53,039 nucleotides of DNA from Marinilabiliaceae bacterium (GTDB lineage: Bacteria > Bacteroidota > Bacteroidia > Bacteroidales > Marinilabiliaceae). Both the position numbers and the translations under genes were made by a program. The notes under the pieces were generated by a model that worked only from the letters and a program-made list of their open reading frames with translations, was not told where the DNA came from and ran no database searches. The stretch's first letter is position 1. Every line of letters begins with the position of its first letter. Shown piece by piece: positions 35,802-45,018 of the stretch. Location of the stretch: NCBI GenBank assembly GCA_016933045.1, contig JAFGBR010000047.1:1-53039 (forward strand). The letters run 5' to 3'.

Positions 35802-37607
35802 ATGGAACAAAAAGTAATTATTACCCCCGATTCGGAATTTGATTGGGATGCCTATGAAACAGGCGATAGTGTTAAAACAACCTCTACAAAAGAGGAGTTG
35901 GAACAAATGTATGATAAAACATTATCAACAATCTCGGAAAAAGAGGTTATTGAAGGTACTGTTATATCAATGAACAAACGAGAAGTTGTTATCAATATCG
36001 GTTTTAAATCGGATGGTATTGTTAGCAAAAACGAATTTCGGTACAATCCTGATTTAAAAATCGGTGATAGTGTTGAAGTTTATGTTGAGAGTCAGGAAGA
36101 TAAAAAAGGACAATTAGTATTGTCGCACAAAAAAGCCAGGGCTTTACGTTCTTGGGATCGTGTAAATGAAGCTCTTGAAAGAGATGAAATTATTAAAGGT
36201 TACATCAAATGTCGTACTAAAGGTGGTATGATCGTTGACGTATTTGGTATCGAAGCCTTCTTGCCAGGTAGCCAGATCGATGTTAAGCCAATTCGCGATT
36301 ACGATATGTATGTTGGAAAAACAATGGAATTTAAGGTTGTTAAAATCAATCCTGAGTTTAAAAACGTTGTTGTATCGCACAAAGCTCTTATCGAAGCTGA
36401 ACTTGAGCAACAGAAGAAAGATATTATCTCTAAACTAGAAAAAGGTCAGGTTCTTGAAGGAACTGTTAAAAATATTACATCTTATGGTGTGTTTATCGAC
36501 CTTGGTGGTGTTGATGGATTGATTCACATTACTGACCTATCATGGGGTCGCGTAACTCATCCTGAAGAAATTGTTCAATTAGATCAGAAATTGAATGTTG
36601 TAATTCTTGATTTCGATGATGAGAAAAAACGTATTGCATTAGGTTTAAAACAATTAACTGCTCATCCTTGGGATGCTTTAGATGCTAATTTAAATGTTGG
36701 TGATAAAGTGTCGGGTAAAGTGGTTGTAATGGCCGATTATGGTGCTTTTGTTGAAATAGCTGCAGGTGTTGAAGGTTTAATTCACGTTTCAGAGATGTCT
36801 TGGTCACAACATTTGCGTAGTGCACAGGATTTCTTGAAAGTTGGTGATGATGTTGAAGCTGTAATTTTGACTTTAGACCGTGACGAAAGAAAAATGTCGT
36901 TGGGTATTAAGCAAATGAAAGCTGATCCATGGGAGAATATTGAGTCTAAATATGCAGTTGGAACAAAACATAAAGCTACAGTTCGTAACTTTACTAATTT
37001 TGGTGTATTTGTTGAAATTGAGGAAGGTATTGATGGATTGATTCATATTTCTGATTTATCATGGACTAAGAAAATTAAACATCCGGCAGAGTTTACATCA
37101 ATTAATGAAGAGATTGATGTAATTGTTTTGGAAATTGATAAAGAAAACCGTAGATTGAGTTTAGGACACAAGCAGTTGGAAGAAAACCCATGGGATGTGT
37201 TTGAAACAATTTTTGCTGTTGACTCAGTTCATGAAGGTACAATTGTTGAATTAATTGATAAAGGTGCTGTAATCGCATTACCTTATGGTGTTGAAGGGTT
37301 TGCAACTCCAAAACATTTGGTTAAAGAAGATGGATCGCAGGCTAAAGTTGAAGAGAAATTAGAGTTTAAAGTTATTGAATTCAATAAAGGTGCTAAGAGA
37401 ATAATTCTTTCTCATTCTAGAATTTTTGAGGATGAAAAGAAGAATGAAGAACAAGCAGCAAAAAAAGCTCAGACAAAAACAACTAAAAAAGCTGTAAAAA
37501 AGGTGAAAGATAACATTGAAAAAACTACCTTTGGAGATATCAGCGATTTGGTTGCGTTAAAAGATCAAATGGAAGCTGACGAAAAAAAATCGAACGATAA
37601 CGAATAA
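35802..37607 (+). CDS. rpsA: 30S ribosomal protein S1
   Basis: The mRNA-binding ribosomal protein needed for translation initiation on weakly structured leaders; it matters in Bacteroidota, which rarely use Shine-Dalgarno sites. The 601 residues contain six S1 (OB-fold) repeats at about 45-110, 125-195, 212-280, 297-365, 383-452 and 470-540. Repeats 3-5 are most alike (for example GVFIDLGGVDGLIHITDLSW), and the others diverge, as usual. An acidic N-terminal lead and a Lys-rich tail (KKAQTKTTKKAVKKVKD) flank them. Codon use looks more optimised than in neighbouring genes. A STAS gene follows 20 bases later. Confidence 0.95.
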   Translation: MEQKVIITPDSEFDWDAYETGDSVKTTSTKEELEQMYDKTLSTISEKEVIEGTVISMNKREVVINIGFKSDGIVSKNEFRYNPDLKIGDSVEVYVESQEDKKGQLVLSHKKARALRSWDRVNEALERDEIIKGYIKCRTKGGMIVDVFGIEAFLPGSQIDVKPIRDYDMYVGKTMEFKVVKINPEFKNVVVSHKALIEAELEQQKKDIISKLEKGQVLEGTVKNITSYGVFIDLGGVDGLIHITDLSWGRVTHPEEIVQLDQKLNVVILDFDDEKKRIALGLKQLTAHPWDALDANLNVGDKVSGKVVVMADYGAFVEIAAGVEGLIHVSEMSWSQHLRSAQDFLKVGDDVEAVILTLDRDERKMSLGIKQMKADPWENIESKYAVGTKHKATVRNFTNFGVFVEIEEGIDGLIHISDLSWTKKIKHPAEFTSINEEIDVIVLEIDKENRRLSLGHKQLEENPWDVFETIFAVDSVHEGTIVELIDKGAVIALPYGVEGFATPKHLVKEDGSQAKVEEKLEFKVIEFNKGAKRIILSHSRIFEDEKKNEEQAAKKAQTKTTKKAVKKVKDNIEKTTFGDISDLVALKDQMEADEKKSNDNE

Positions 37608-37627
37608 TTGATAACTTCTTACATAAC

Positions 37628-37984
37628 ATGGATTTTAAAATTGATAAGTTAGATGATTTTACACTGGTTCAGGTTTTAAAGGAGAAGCTTGATACTCATA
37701 TTGCTCCAACCTTGAAATCGGAATTGGTATTGCTTTCTGGTAATGGTGAAAGAAACATATTATTGGATTTAAGCAAAAGTAACTATTGTGATTCATCAGG
37801 GCTTAGTGCAATTTTGGTAGCCAATCGTTTATGTAAGAATGCTGATGGTGTATTTGTTCTTTCCGGATTACAGCCTGCTGTTGAGAGATTAATTTCAGTT
37901 TCGCAGTTAGATTCAGTTTTGAATATTGCACCAACAGCTGATGATGGCATTGAGATGATGAGGAAGTCTATTGAAAAGAAATAA
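37628..37984 (+). CDS. STAS-domain anti-sigma factor antagonist-like protein
   Basis: A 118-residue single STAS domain like SpoIIAA/RsbV. The phosphorylation loop is YCDSSGLSAIL, where Ser 57 aligns with the switch serine of SpoIIAA. Such proteins control partner-switching by binding a serine kinase/anti-sigma when unphosphorylated. No kinase or PP2C phosphatase is adjacent. It lies 20 bases after rpsA and 2 bases before the RNase Z gene. The conserved pairing of a STAS gene with rnz suggests co-expression rather than a shared pathway. Confidence 0.85.
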   Translation: MDFKIDKLDDFTLVQVLKEKLDTHIAPTLKSELVLLSGNGERNILLDLSKSNYCDSSGLSAILVANRLCKNADGVFVLSGLQPAVERLISVSQLDSVLNIAPTADDGIEMMRKSIEKK

Positions 37985-37986
37985 TA

Positions 37987-38907
37987 ATGACTTTTTCTGT
38001 TACTATCTTAGGTAGTAATTCGGCATTGCCAACATCAGAACGACATCCAACCGCTCAGGTACTTAATGTATCTGAGCGGTTTTTTTTGATCGATTGTGGC
38101 GAAGGAACTCAAATGCAATTGCGAAAATACCACATTAAGTTTGCGAAAATTAACCATATTTTTATTTCGCATTTACATGGTGACCATCTTTTTGGACTAA
38201 TAGGGTTAATTTCAACATTTGGATTATTAGGCCGAAAAACTCCTTTAAATGTATATGCGCATCCTGATTTAGAGAATCTTATGCTGCCTCATTTGAGTTA
38301 TTTTTGTGCAGATTTGCCATTCGAAGTTAGGTTTATTCATACTTCAAATAAAGAACGGCAGATAGTTTTTGAGGATCAAAAAGTAATTGTCGAAACAATA
38401 CCTCTTAAACACCGAATCTCTACTGTTGGATACATTTTTACAGAAAAAACAGGAATGCCAAATATTAGGAAAGAATGTATTTTAAAATATAATCTTTCAA
38501 TAGCCGAAATAGCCAGTATTAAAAAGGGTTCTGATTTAAAACTCAGTGATGGAATAATTATTCCGAACAGTGAGCTTATAAAACCACCTAAACGACCACG
38601 ATCTTATGCTTTTTGTTCCGATACTAAATATTTTAAATCATTGGCAAATGAGTTAAAAGATGTGCAGTTATTATACCACGAATCTACATTTTTAGATTCT
38701 GATAAAGAACTGGCAAAAAAAACAACTCATTCTACATCAAAGCAAGCTGCATTAATTGCTAAAGATGCAGGAGCTCAAAGGCTTATTATAGGTCATTTTT
38801 CATCACGATATAATAACTTATCTGCATTTATAGATGAGGCTCGTGAGATATTTGAGAACACCGATTTGGCAATCGAGGGTGCTGTTTTTAACATTGATCA
38901 TAGCTAA
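37987..38907 (+). CDS. rnz: Ribonuclease Z (tRNA 3'-processing)
   Basis: A 306-residue metallo-beta-lactamase-fold endonuclease that removes tRNA 3' trailers, relevant here since the window's tRNAs lack encoded CCA. The catalytic motif is FISHLHGDHLFGLIGL (HxHxDH), with upstream FLIDCGEGTQMQLR, a later YHESTF, HSTSKQAA and GHFSSRY supplying further metal ligands. The DCGEGTQ and PKRPRSYAFCSDT stretches are family-typical. Its start is 2 bases after the STAS stop. A striking terminator-like hairpin lies inside its first 100 bases (38049-38087). Confidence 0.94.
   Translation: MTFSVTILGSNSALPTSERHPTAQVLNVSERFFLIDCGEGTQMQLRKYHIKFAKINHIFISHLHGDHLFGLIGLISTFGLLGRKTPLNVYAHPDLENLMLPHLSYFCADLPFEVRFIHTSNKERQIVFEDQKVIVETIPLKHRISTVGYIFTEKTGMPNIRKECILKYNLSIAEIASIKKGSDLKLSDGIIIPNSELIKPPKRPRSYAFCSDTKYFKSLANELKDVQLLYHESTFLDSDKELAKKTTHSTSKQAALIAKDAGAQRLIIGHFSSRYNNLSAFIDEAREIFENTDLAIEGAVFNIDHS
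38049..38087 (+). terminator. Terminator-like hairpin inside the rnz coding region
   Basis: AACCGCTCAGGTAC (38049-38062) pairs with GTATCTGAGCGGTT (38068-38081), 14 bp with a single G-T pair, around a 5-base loop, then six more T. By shape this is a canonical intrinsic terminator, yet it encodes conserved RNase Z residues (about codons 21-33). It might attenuate rnz, or be tolerated under coupled translation. Confidence 0.6.
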
Positions 38908-38954
38908 TAGCATTTGAAACATTTTTCAGAAATAGGTCAACAGAATTTAATAGT

Positions 38955-38962
38955 TATATTTG
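38955..38962 (+). promoter_or_regulatory. Candidate -7 box for guaA
   Basis: TATATTTG followed by C is a full TAnnTTTG match, 39 bases before the guaA start. No TTG is at -33. Confidence 0.5.
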
Positions 38963-39001
38963 CAAAAAAAATTGAAACATATTAATTGAATTCATAATAT
39001 A

Positions 39002-40531
39002 ATGCAGGAAAAAATAGTTATTCTGGATTTTGGTTCGCAATATACACAGTTGATTGCGAGGAGAGTAAGAGAGATAAATGTATATTGTGAGATACACCCA
39101 TATAATAAAATTCCGGTTTTGGATGAAACTGTGAAAGGTGTTATTTTATCCGGAAGTCCTTTTAGTGTTAGAGATGAATTAGCACCCGTTCCTGATTTAA
39201 CCAATATTAAAGGTAAATTGCCCTTGTTAGGAGTTTGTTATGGAGCTCAATTTTTATCGCACCATTTTGGAGGAGAGGTTTTACCATCGGCAACTCGCGA
39301 ATACGGCAGAGCTAATTTAGAGTATACTGATTCGTCAAGTTTATTGTTAAGAGGTGTTGATAAACATTCGCAGGTTTGGATGTCGCATGGCGATACCATT
39401 GCAAAAATACCTGATAATTACCGAATTATTGCAAGTACTCACGATGTTCAGATTGGTGCATATGAAATACAAGGTGAAACCACATTTGGTTTACAGTTTC
39501 ATCCCGAGGTATATCATAGTACCGAAGGAAAAAAAATATTAAGCAATTTTGTTGTTGATATTTGTGGCTGTAGTCAGAATTGGACACCTCATTCGTTTAT
39601 CGATACTACTGTTGCCGAATTGAAAGCGAAACTAGGTAATGATAAAGTAGTTTTAGGCTTGTCGGGTGGTGTTGATAGTACTGTAGCAGGTGTTTTACTT
39701 CATAAGGCAATTGGAAAAAATCTGACATGTATTTTTGTTGATAATGGTTTATTAAGGAAGAATGAGTTTGGAAATGTGTTGGATTCATATAAACACATGG
39801 GTTTAAATGTAATAGGTGTTGATGCCAAAAATCTTTTTCTCGATAAATTGACCGGGGTTAAAGATCCTGAAAAGAAACGTAAGATTATTGGAAGTGCTTT
39901 TATTGATGTGTTCGATGCGGAAGCTCATAAAATAAAAGATGTGAAGTGGTTAGCACAAGGTACAATATATCCCGATGTTATTGAGTCGGTTTCGGTAAAC
40001 GGACCATCTGCAACAATAAAATCTCATCATAACGTTGGAGGTTTGCCTGAGAAGATGAACTTGAAAATTGTTGAGCCTTTAAATTTATTGTTTAAAGATG
40101 AAGTACGCAGAGTTGGTCGTTCGTTGCATATTGATGAAGCATTATTAGGGCGTCATCCGTTTCCGGGACCAGGCCTTGCTATTCGAATATTGAGCGATAT
40201 AACTGCCGAAAAAGTTACTTTATTGCAAGAGGTTGATCATATTTTCATTGAAGGTCTTAAAAATAGTGGACTTTACGATAGTGTATGGCAAGCTGGAGTA
40301 ATGCTGTTACCCGTTCAATCGGTTGGTGTTATGGGCGATGAAAGAACCTATGAGAGTGTAGTAGCATTAAGAGCTGTAGCATCTACCGATGGCATGACTG
40401 CTGATTGGGTTCATCTTCCTTACGAATTTCTTGCCAAAATATCGAATGAAATAATTAATAAGGTGAAAGGAGTTAATAGGGTTGTTTACGATATTAGTTC
40501 GAAACCACCTGCCACTATTGAATGGGAATAA
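39002..40531 (+). CDS. guaA: GMP synthase (glutamine-hydrolysing)
   Basis: Amidates XMP to GMP. The N-terminal class I glutaminase (1-190) has [15 protein letters not shown], the nucleophile Cys 79 in LGVCYGAQF and the catalytic His in [10 protein letters not shown]. The ATP pyrophosphatase domain carries [17 protein letters not shown]. The C-terminal dimerisation domain has [14 protein letters not shown] and ends KPPATIEWE, the universal GuaA C terminus. The 509-residue length is normal. It is a single gene with a strong terminator. Confidence 0.97.
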   Translation: MQEKIVILDFGSQYTQLIARRVREINVYCEIHPYNKIPVLDETVKGVILSGSPFSVRDELAPVPDLTNIKGKLPLLGVCYGAQFLSHHFGGEVLPSATREYGRANLEYTDSSSLLLRGVDKHSQVWMSHGDTIAKIPDNYRIIASTHDVQIGAYEIQGETTFGLQFHPEVYHSTEGKKILSNFVVDICGCSQNWTPHSFIDTTVAELKAKLGNDKVVLGLSGGVDSTVAGVLLHKAIGKNLTCIFVDNGLLRKNEFGNVLDSYKHMGLNVIGVDAKNLFLDKLTGVKDPEKKRKIIGSAFIDVFDAEAHKIKDVKWLAQGTIYPDVIESVSVNGPSATIKSHHNVGGLPEKMNLKIVEPLNLLFKDEVRRVGRSLHIDEALLGRHPFPGPGLAIRILSDITAEKVTLLQEVDHIFIEGLKNSGLYDSVWQAGVMLLPVQSVGVMGDERTYESVVALRAVASTDGMTADWVHLPYEFLAKISNEIINKVKGVNRVVYDISSKPPATIEWE

Positions 40532-40538
40532 AAGTATT

Positions 40539-40567
40539 GGAGAAGATTTACTTCTCCTTTTTTTTTA
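40539..40567 (+). terminator. Intrinsic terminator of guaA
   Basis: The stem GGAGAAG (40539-40545) with CTTCTCC (40551-40557) has a 5-base loop and a run of ten T. Confidence 0.88.
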
Positions 40568-40632
40568 CCAATTAATGAGTTAAGTTTAAAATTTTAAAAT
40601 GTTTTTTTTATTTTATTAACCACCTAAATAAA

Positions 40633-42222
40633 ATGAGATTTTTTTGCTTGTCTTTATTACTCGTTATAAATATTCTTTTAACAGAAAATGGATTTACCCA
40701 AAAAAATGATTATAGTTTAAAAAAGGTTAATCTGGCCTGGAAAATAATATCAAATTTTTATGTCGATAGCATTAATGGAGATAAAATGGCAGGCGAAGCA
40801 ATTAAAGGAATGCTAAAAGTTCTCGACCCTCATTCTGTTTATTATCCTGCTGATGAAGTTAAAGAGATGAATGAACCTTTAAATGGTAGTTTTGAAGGTG
40901 TAGGTATTCAATTTATGATTTATCGTGATACATTATTGGTTGTTCAAACAATAGCCGGTGGTCCTTGTGAAAAAGTTGGTGTAATGCCTGGTGATCGCAT
41001 TGTTAAAGTTGATGGGGAGAATATTGCAGGAATAGGATTGAAAAACAGTACAGTTTTAAAAATGCTTAAAGGACTTAAAGGATCTAAGGTAACATTATCA
41101 ATAAAACGTAAGAGTGAAACGGAACTATTATTGTTTAATATAATACGTGATAAAATTCCAATATTTAGTGTTGATGCATCTTATATGGTTACAAAAAAAA
41201 TTGGGTATATAAAGATAAATAGATTTGCTAGTACGACTTATAATGAATTTTTTGAAAACCTTAAAAGTTTAAAAAAGCAAAATGCTAATAGCCTTATATT
41301 AGATTTGCGAGGCAATGGAGGTGGATATATGCAAGCAGCTATCGATATTGCTGATGAGTTTATCTCTAATAAAAAAATGATTGTATTTACACAAGGTAAA
41401 TCTAGTCCACGACAAAATTTCTGGGCAACATCTAAAGGTGTTTTTGAGAATGAGAAAGTAGTTGTTTTAATTGATGAGGGCTCAGCTTCTGCCAGCGAAA
41501 TTGTATCAGGTGCCATTCAGGATTGGGATAGGGGTGTAGTAATTGGTAGACGAAGTTTTGGAAAAGGTTTGGTACAGAGATCCTTTGATTTCCCCGATGG
41601 AGCATTGGTGCGATTAACAATCTCGAAATACTATACTCCTTCGGGCAGATGTATACAAAAACCTTACGATCAAGGTTTAGATGCATATCGTGAAGAGGTT
41701 ATTGATCGGTATAAACATGGTGAAATGGTTAATCCAGACAGTATTCACATTAACGATTTAATTGTTTATAAAACACTTAATAAGGGGCGTATTGTATATG
41801 GGGGTGGAGGCATTATGCCCGATCTTTTTGTGCCAGCTGATACATTAATGTATTCTAATTATTACCGTGAAATAATTAGAACCGGTATAATTAATCAGTT
41901 TATAACTTCATTTGTAGATGAAAATAGGGAAATGTTAAAATTAAATTATCATGATTTTAAAAAATTTGAGAAAGAATTTGAAGTAAGTGATAAGATGTTA
42001 TTATCACTAATAGAAAAAGCTGAACAAAATGATGTTTCTTTTAGTGAAAATGAGTTTTTTACTTCGAAACAATTGATAAATACTCAATTAAAGGCATTAA
42101 TAGCACGTAGTTTGTGGAGTACTACAGAGTATTATCAATTAATTAACCCTTTGGTTAATTCTTATAACGAAGCAATAAAAGTATTATCAGAACCTGATTT
42201 GTATTTTGATTTGTTGAAATAA
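40633..42222 (+). CDS. S41 family C-terminal processing peptidase
   Basis: A 529-residue exported serine protease of the CtpA/Prc class. A signal peptide (residues 1-22) is followed by a PDZ domain (about 85-165; GVGIQFMIYRD, GVMPGDRIVKVDGE). The S41 core has Ser 286 in GSASASEIVSGA and Lys 311 in RSFGKG, the 25-residue Ser-Lys spacing of the family dyad. A C-terminal extension (about 400-529) is helical. The likely site is the periplasm, trimming or degrading envelope proteins. Its stop overlaps the pnuC start (TAATG), so it begins an operon with NAD-precursor salvage genes. Confidence 0.93.
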   Translation: MRFFCLSLLLVINILLTENGFTQKNDYSLKKVNLAWKIISNFYVDSINGDKMAGEAIKGMLKVLDPHSVYYPADEVKEMNEPLNGSFEGVGIQFMIYRDTLLVVQTIAGGPCEKVGVMPGDRIVKVDGENIAGIGLKNSTVLKMLKGLKGSKVTLSIKRKSETELLLFNIIRDKIPIFSVDASYMVTKKIGYIKINRFASTTYNEFFENLKSLKKQNANSLILDLRGNGGGYMQAAIDIADEFISNKKMIVFTQGKSSPRQNFWATSKGVFENEKVVVLIDEGSASASEIVSGAIQDWDRGVVIGRRSFGKGLVQRSFDFPDGALVRLTISKYYTPSGRCIQKPYDQGLDAYREEVIDRYKHGEMVNPDSIHINDLIVYKTLNKGRIVYGGGGIMPDLFVPADTLMYSNYYREIIRTGIINQFITSFVDENREMLKLNYHDFKKFEKEFEVSDKMLLSLIEKAEQNDVSFSENEFFTSKQLINTQLKALIARSLWSTTEYYQLINPLVNSYNEAIKVLSEPDLYFDLLK

Positions 42223-42848
42223 TGCAGGAGTGGTTTTTTGAAATAGATAGGTTTGTAGAATTAGTAGCAATGATCTTGTCTCTTTTGTATCTTTATTTTG
42301 AGGTTAAAGAGAATTCTTTGCTTTGGCTTGTTGGAATTGTTTCATCAGCTTTATATGCTTATGTTTATTTTAAAAGTGCTTTTTATGCCGATTTTGGGTT
42401 GATGATATATTATGTTGTTATTAGTATTTATGGTTGGATACATTGGCATGGCAGTAAATACAATAACGTTAATATTGAATTACCAATACAAAGTATTACC
42501 AAGGAAATAATTATTAAGCTTCTCTTAGTTACAGTATTAATATATGTATCTTTGTTAATAATATTGCTTTATTTGCCCGGATATATTGGATTATCGTCTT
42601 CGACATTTCCTTATTTAGATTCTTTAACTGTATCTGCCAGTATTGTAGGAACATGGATGCTTACACGTAAAATATTACAACAGTGGTTGGTGTGGATTGT
42701 AATTAATAGTATATGTGTTGTTATGTTTTGGATTAAAGGATTGAATTACACTACGTTACTATTTATTATTTATACAATAGGTTCTGTAATTGGATATATT
42801 AAATGGTTAAAAAATTTTAAAAATCAACAGTTAATTAAAAATGATTAA
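42222..42848 (+). CDS. pnuC: Nicotinamide riboside transporter PnuC
   Basis: A 208-residue inner-membrane permease with seven or so membrane spans. Features are the family start FVELVAMILSLLYLYFEVKE, then VGIVSSALYAYVYF and the substrate-site motif YYVVISIYGWIHWH (Trp/Asn-rich). It imports nicotinamide riboside by facilitated diffusion, trapped by the kinase encoded next. The start overlaps the S41 stop, and its end overlaps the kinase start by 8 bases. There is no thiamine riboswitch upstream, and the kinase partner argues for riboside over thiamine transport (PnuT). Confidence 0.9.
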   Translation: MQEWFFEIDRFVELVAMILSLLYLYFEVKENSLLWLVGIVSSALYAYVYFKSAFYADFGLMIYYVVISIYGWIHWHGSKYNNVNIELPIQSITKEIIIKLLLVTVLIYVSLLIILLYLPGYIGLSSSTFPYLDSLTVSASIVGTWMLTRKILQQWLVWIVINSICVVMFWIKGLNYTTLLFIIYTIGSVIGYIKWLKNFKNQQLIKND

Positions 42849-43350
42849 AATTGCCATTACAGGTCCCGAATCGGTTGGTAAATCTACATTATCGCAACAA
42901 TTGGCAAAACATTTTCATGGAAATTTTGTTACAGAATTTGCAAGGGATTACATACAACAATTGAATAGGTCATATAATTATTTTGACGTTGAAAAGATAG
43001 CTAAAAAGCAAATTGAGCAGTATATAAATGTTCAAAAACAGTTGAGTTATCCTTATGTTTTTTTTGATACATTTTTAATTATAACAAAAGTTTGGTTTGA
43101 GTTTGTGTGGCAAAAATATCCTGATTGGTTAGATAAATCGATTGAAGATTATCCTATGGATTTGTATTTATTATGTGCACCTGATATACCATGGGAAGCA
43201 GATGGTGTGAGGGAAAATGGGACTATTCGTGAAAGTTTATTCATACGTTATAAAGAATTGTTGAAGTTTCATGGATGTAATTATAAAATTGTTTATGGAT
43301 CAGGAGATGTTAGAGTTGTTAATGCAATTAGTTTGGTTGAAAGAATATAA
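42841..43350 (+). CDS. NadR-type nicotinamide riboside kinase
   Basis: A 169-residue P-loop kinase matching the C-terminal domain of NadR, without the NMN adenylyltransferase and HTH parts. Walker A is ITGPESVGKSTLSQQLA. TEFARDYIQQL, VFFDTFLIITKVW and the lid/substrate-binding LLCAPDIPWEADGVRENG are the family's hallmarks. It phosphorylates nicotinamide riboside to NMN on the inner face of the membrane, pulling transport by PnuC. It overlaps pnuC by 8 bases; serine acetyltransferase follows after 11 bases. Confidence 0.88.
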   Translation: MIKIAITGPESVGKSTLSQQLAKHFHGNFVTEFARDYIQQLNRSYNYFDVEKIAKKQIEQYINVQKQLSYPYVFFDTFLIITKVWFEFVWQKYPDWLDKSIEDYPMDLYLLCAPDIPWEADGVRENGTIRESLFIRYKELLKFHGCNYKIVYGSGDVRVVNAISLVERI

Positions 43351-43361
43351 AAAAATAAGTT

Positions 43362-44285
43362 TTGAAAGATAAATATCCAATTGAGTTAGCGCAAGCAATT
43401 AATGAGTTGTCAAATGAAAAATCATATCGTTCGGTTTGTCATAGACACATGCACGGTCAGCCAATGCCATCATTGAATATATTGAGTGAAACAGTAGATT
43501 TGTTACGCGAAATACTTTTTCCTGGTTATTTTGGCGATTCAGAAGTACGACGCGAAAGTATTCGTTATTATTTAGGCGTAAATACCGAAAGGGCATTTAA
43601 TTTATTGAAAGGACAGATTCAGGCCGGTTTATGTTTTGCATGTAATCATGATGAGGAAATATCGGTTGAGATCCATAGAGATTTAGCTTTTGATATGGCT
43701 CGCAGGTTTATAGCTCAGCTTCCCGAAATACGTAGGATTCTTACAACAGATGTTGAGGTCGCTTTTTTAGGCGATCCGGCTGCACAAAGTAAAGGAGAGA
43801 TAATTTTTTGTTATCCAGCTATTCGAGCAATAACAAATTATCGAATAGCACATGCCTTATTGAAACTGGACGTTCCATTAATTCCTCGAATGATATCGGA
43901 AATGGCTCATTCCGAAACCGGAATTGATATTCATCCAAGAGCCGAAATAGGAGAGTCTTTTACAATTGATCATGGAACAGGTGTTGTAATAGGAGCAACT
44001 TCAATTATTGGAAATAATGTAAAACTATATCAGGGTGTTACATTGGGGGCAAAGAGTTTTCCATTAGATGAGAATGGAAATCCAATTAAAGGCATTCCAA
44101 GGCATCCGATTGTTGAGGATGACGTGATTATTTATGCACAAGCAACAATATTAGGTCGAATAACAATTGGTAAGGGTTCTGTAATAGGAGGGAACGTTTG
44201 GGTGACTAATAATATACCTTCAGGATCAAAGATAGTGCAGTTTAAACATAGGGAATCGTTATATAACGAAGGGGCTGGCATATAA
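43362..44285 (+). CDS. cysE: Serine O-acetyltransferase
   Basis: A 307-residue enzyme making O-acetyl-L-serine for cysteine synthesis. The C-terminal left-handed beta-helix shows hexapeptide repeats: IDIHPRAEIGESFTIDHGTG, VVIGATSIIGNNVKLYQGVT, and IPRHPIVEDDVIIYAQATIL. The N-terminal helical domain (1-170) is longer than in E. coli CysE, as in EpsC-like plant/Bacteroidota forms. The start codon appears to be TTG at 43362; the first ATG is about 30 residues in. It is 11 bases after the riboside kinase. The operon mixes envelope proteolysis, NAD salvage and cysteine synthesis, so co-regulation logic is unclear. Confidence 0.9.
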   Translation: MKDKYPIELAQAINELSNEKSYRSVCHRHMHGQPMPSLNILSETVDLLREILFPGYFGDSEVRRESIRYYLGVNTERAFNLLKGQIQAGLCFACNHDEEISVEIHRDLAFDMARRFIAQLPEIRRILTTDVEVAFLGDPAAQSKGEIIFCYPAIRAITNYRIAHALLKLDVPLIPRMISEMAHSETGIDIHPRAEIGESFTIDHGTGVVIGATSIIGNNVKLYQGVTLGAKSFPLDENGNPIKGIPRHPIVEDDVIIYAQATILGRITIGKGSVIGGNVWVTNNIPSGSKIVQFKHRESLYNEGAGI

Positions 44286-44323
44286 TTAATGTAAAGAATA
44301 TGAGGTTTTAACAGATATATTTA

Positions 44324-44421
44324 TATTTTTGTAAAAAAGAACTGTATGTTAATTTGATTGTATTATTTTCTATGTATGTTCGTATATTTAAGTAGGAATT
44401 AGTACAAAATTTTTATATTTG
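44324..44421 (+). promoter_or_regulatory. Two candidate -7 boxes upstream of the siaB-like gene
   Basis: TATTTTTG (44324-44331) and TATATTTG (44414-44421) both match TAnnTTTG. The second is 24 bases before the ATG at 44446. Neither has a good TTG at -33. Confidence 0.4.
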
Positions 44422-44445
44422 TAAAAGTCATTGGAAAAAATCGGA

Positions 44446-45000
44446 ATGAGATTCGATATACAGGAATGGTATATACAAAAACAGCAGGAAGGAGAAACTA
44501 TCCTTGATTTCCAGGGAGATGTTACTTCTGAGGTTATATCTGGATTATTGAATACCATTGAACTTGATTTGGATACTCTTTGTGTTGATAGATTAAAGTT
44601 AAAGAAAAAGGTATATCATGTGTTTGTAGAATGCTTGCAAAATCTATTTCATCATTCTGATGTACCTCCTTTAGATAGTAATTATGGAACGATAAAAAAA
44701 TTTGGTTCTATAATTTTAGCAAAGGAAGGAGCTTTTTTTAGAATTACAACGGGTAATTTTGTTATTAAAGAGAAACAAAGACTTCTTAAAGATCGTATTG
44801 ATCAGTTGAATTCGTTAACTGATGATGAAATAAAAATCCTATATCGGGATATTCTTAAAAATGAATCTTTTTCAAAAAAAGGAGGCGGAGGATTAGGAAT
44901 GCTTGATATTGTTAGAAAAACCGGTAATAAACTGGATTATTTTTTCTATGGTTATAATGATAGTCATTTATTTTTTACATTAGATATTTATATTAGTTAA
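44446..45000 (+). CDS. SiaB-family protein kinase (DUF6272)
   Basis: A protein of 184 residues from the ATG at 44446 (a TTG at 44431 adds five). It matches the SiaB/DUF6272 family of GHKL-like protein kinases: VFVECLQNLFHHSD is the N-box-like helix with Glu and Asn binding ATP-Mg, and KGGGGLGMLDIVRKTGNKLD is the Gly-rich lid. In Pseudomonas the homologue phosphorylates SiaC to control a diguanylate cyclase. Here the SiaC-like gene lies 18 bases downstream, so a kinase-substrate pair is likely. No SiaA phosphatase or SiaD cyclase is in the window. Confidence 0.85.
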   Translation: MRFDIQEWYIQKQQEGETILDFQGDVTSEVISGLLNTIELDLDTLCVDRLKLKKKVYHVFVECLQNLFHHSDVPPLDSNYGTIKKFGSIILAKEGAFFRITTGNFVIKEKQRLLKDRIDQLNSLTDDEIKILYRDILKNESFSKKGGGGLGMLDIVRKTGNKLDYFFYGYNDSHLFFTLDIYIS

Positions 45001-45018
45001 AACCATATAGTGATCCGT

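Noticed and set aside
42222-43350. Thiamine transporter PnuT with thiamine kinase under a TPP riboswitch
   Set aside because: No TPP riboswitch sequence was seen upstream, and the partner kinase has the NadR riboside-kinase motifs.
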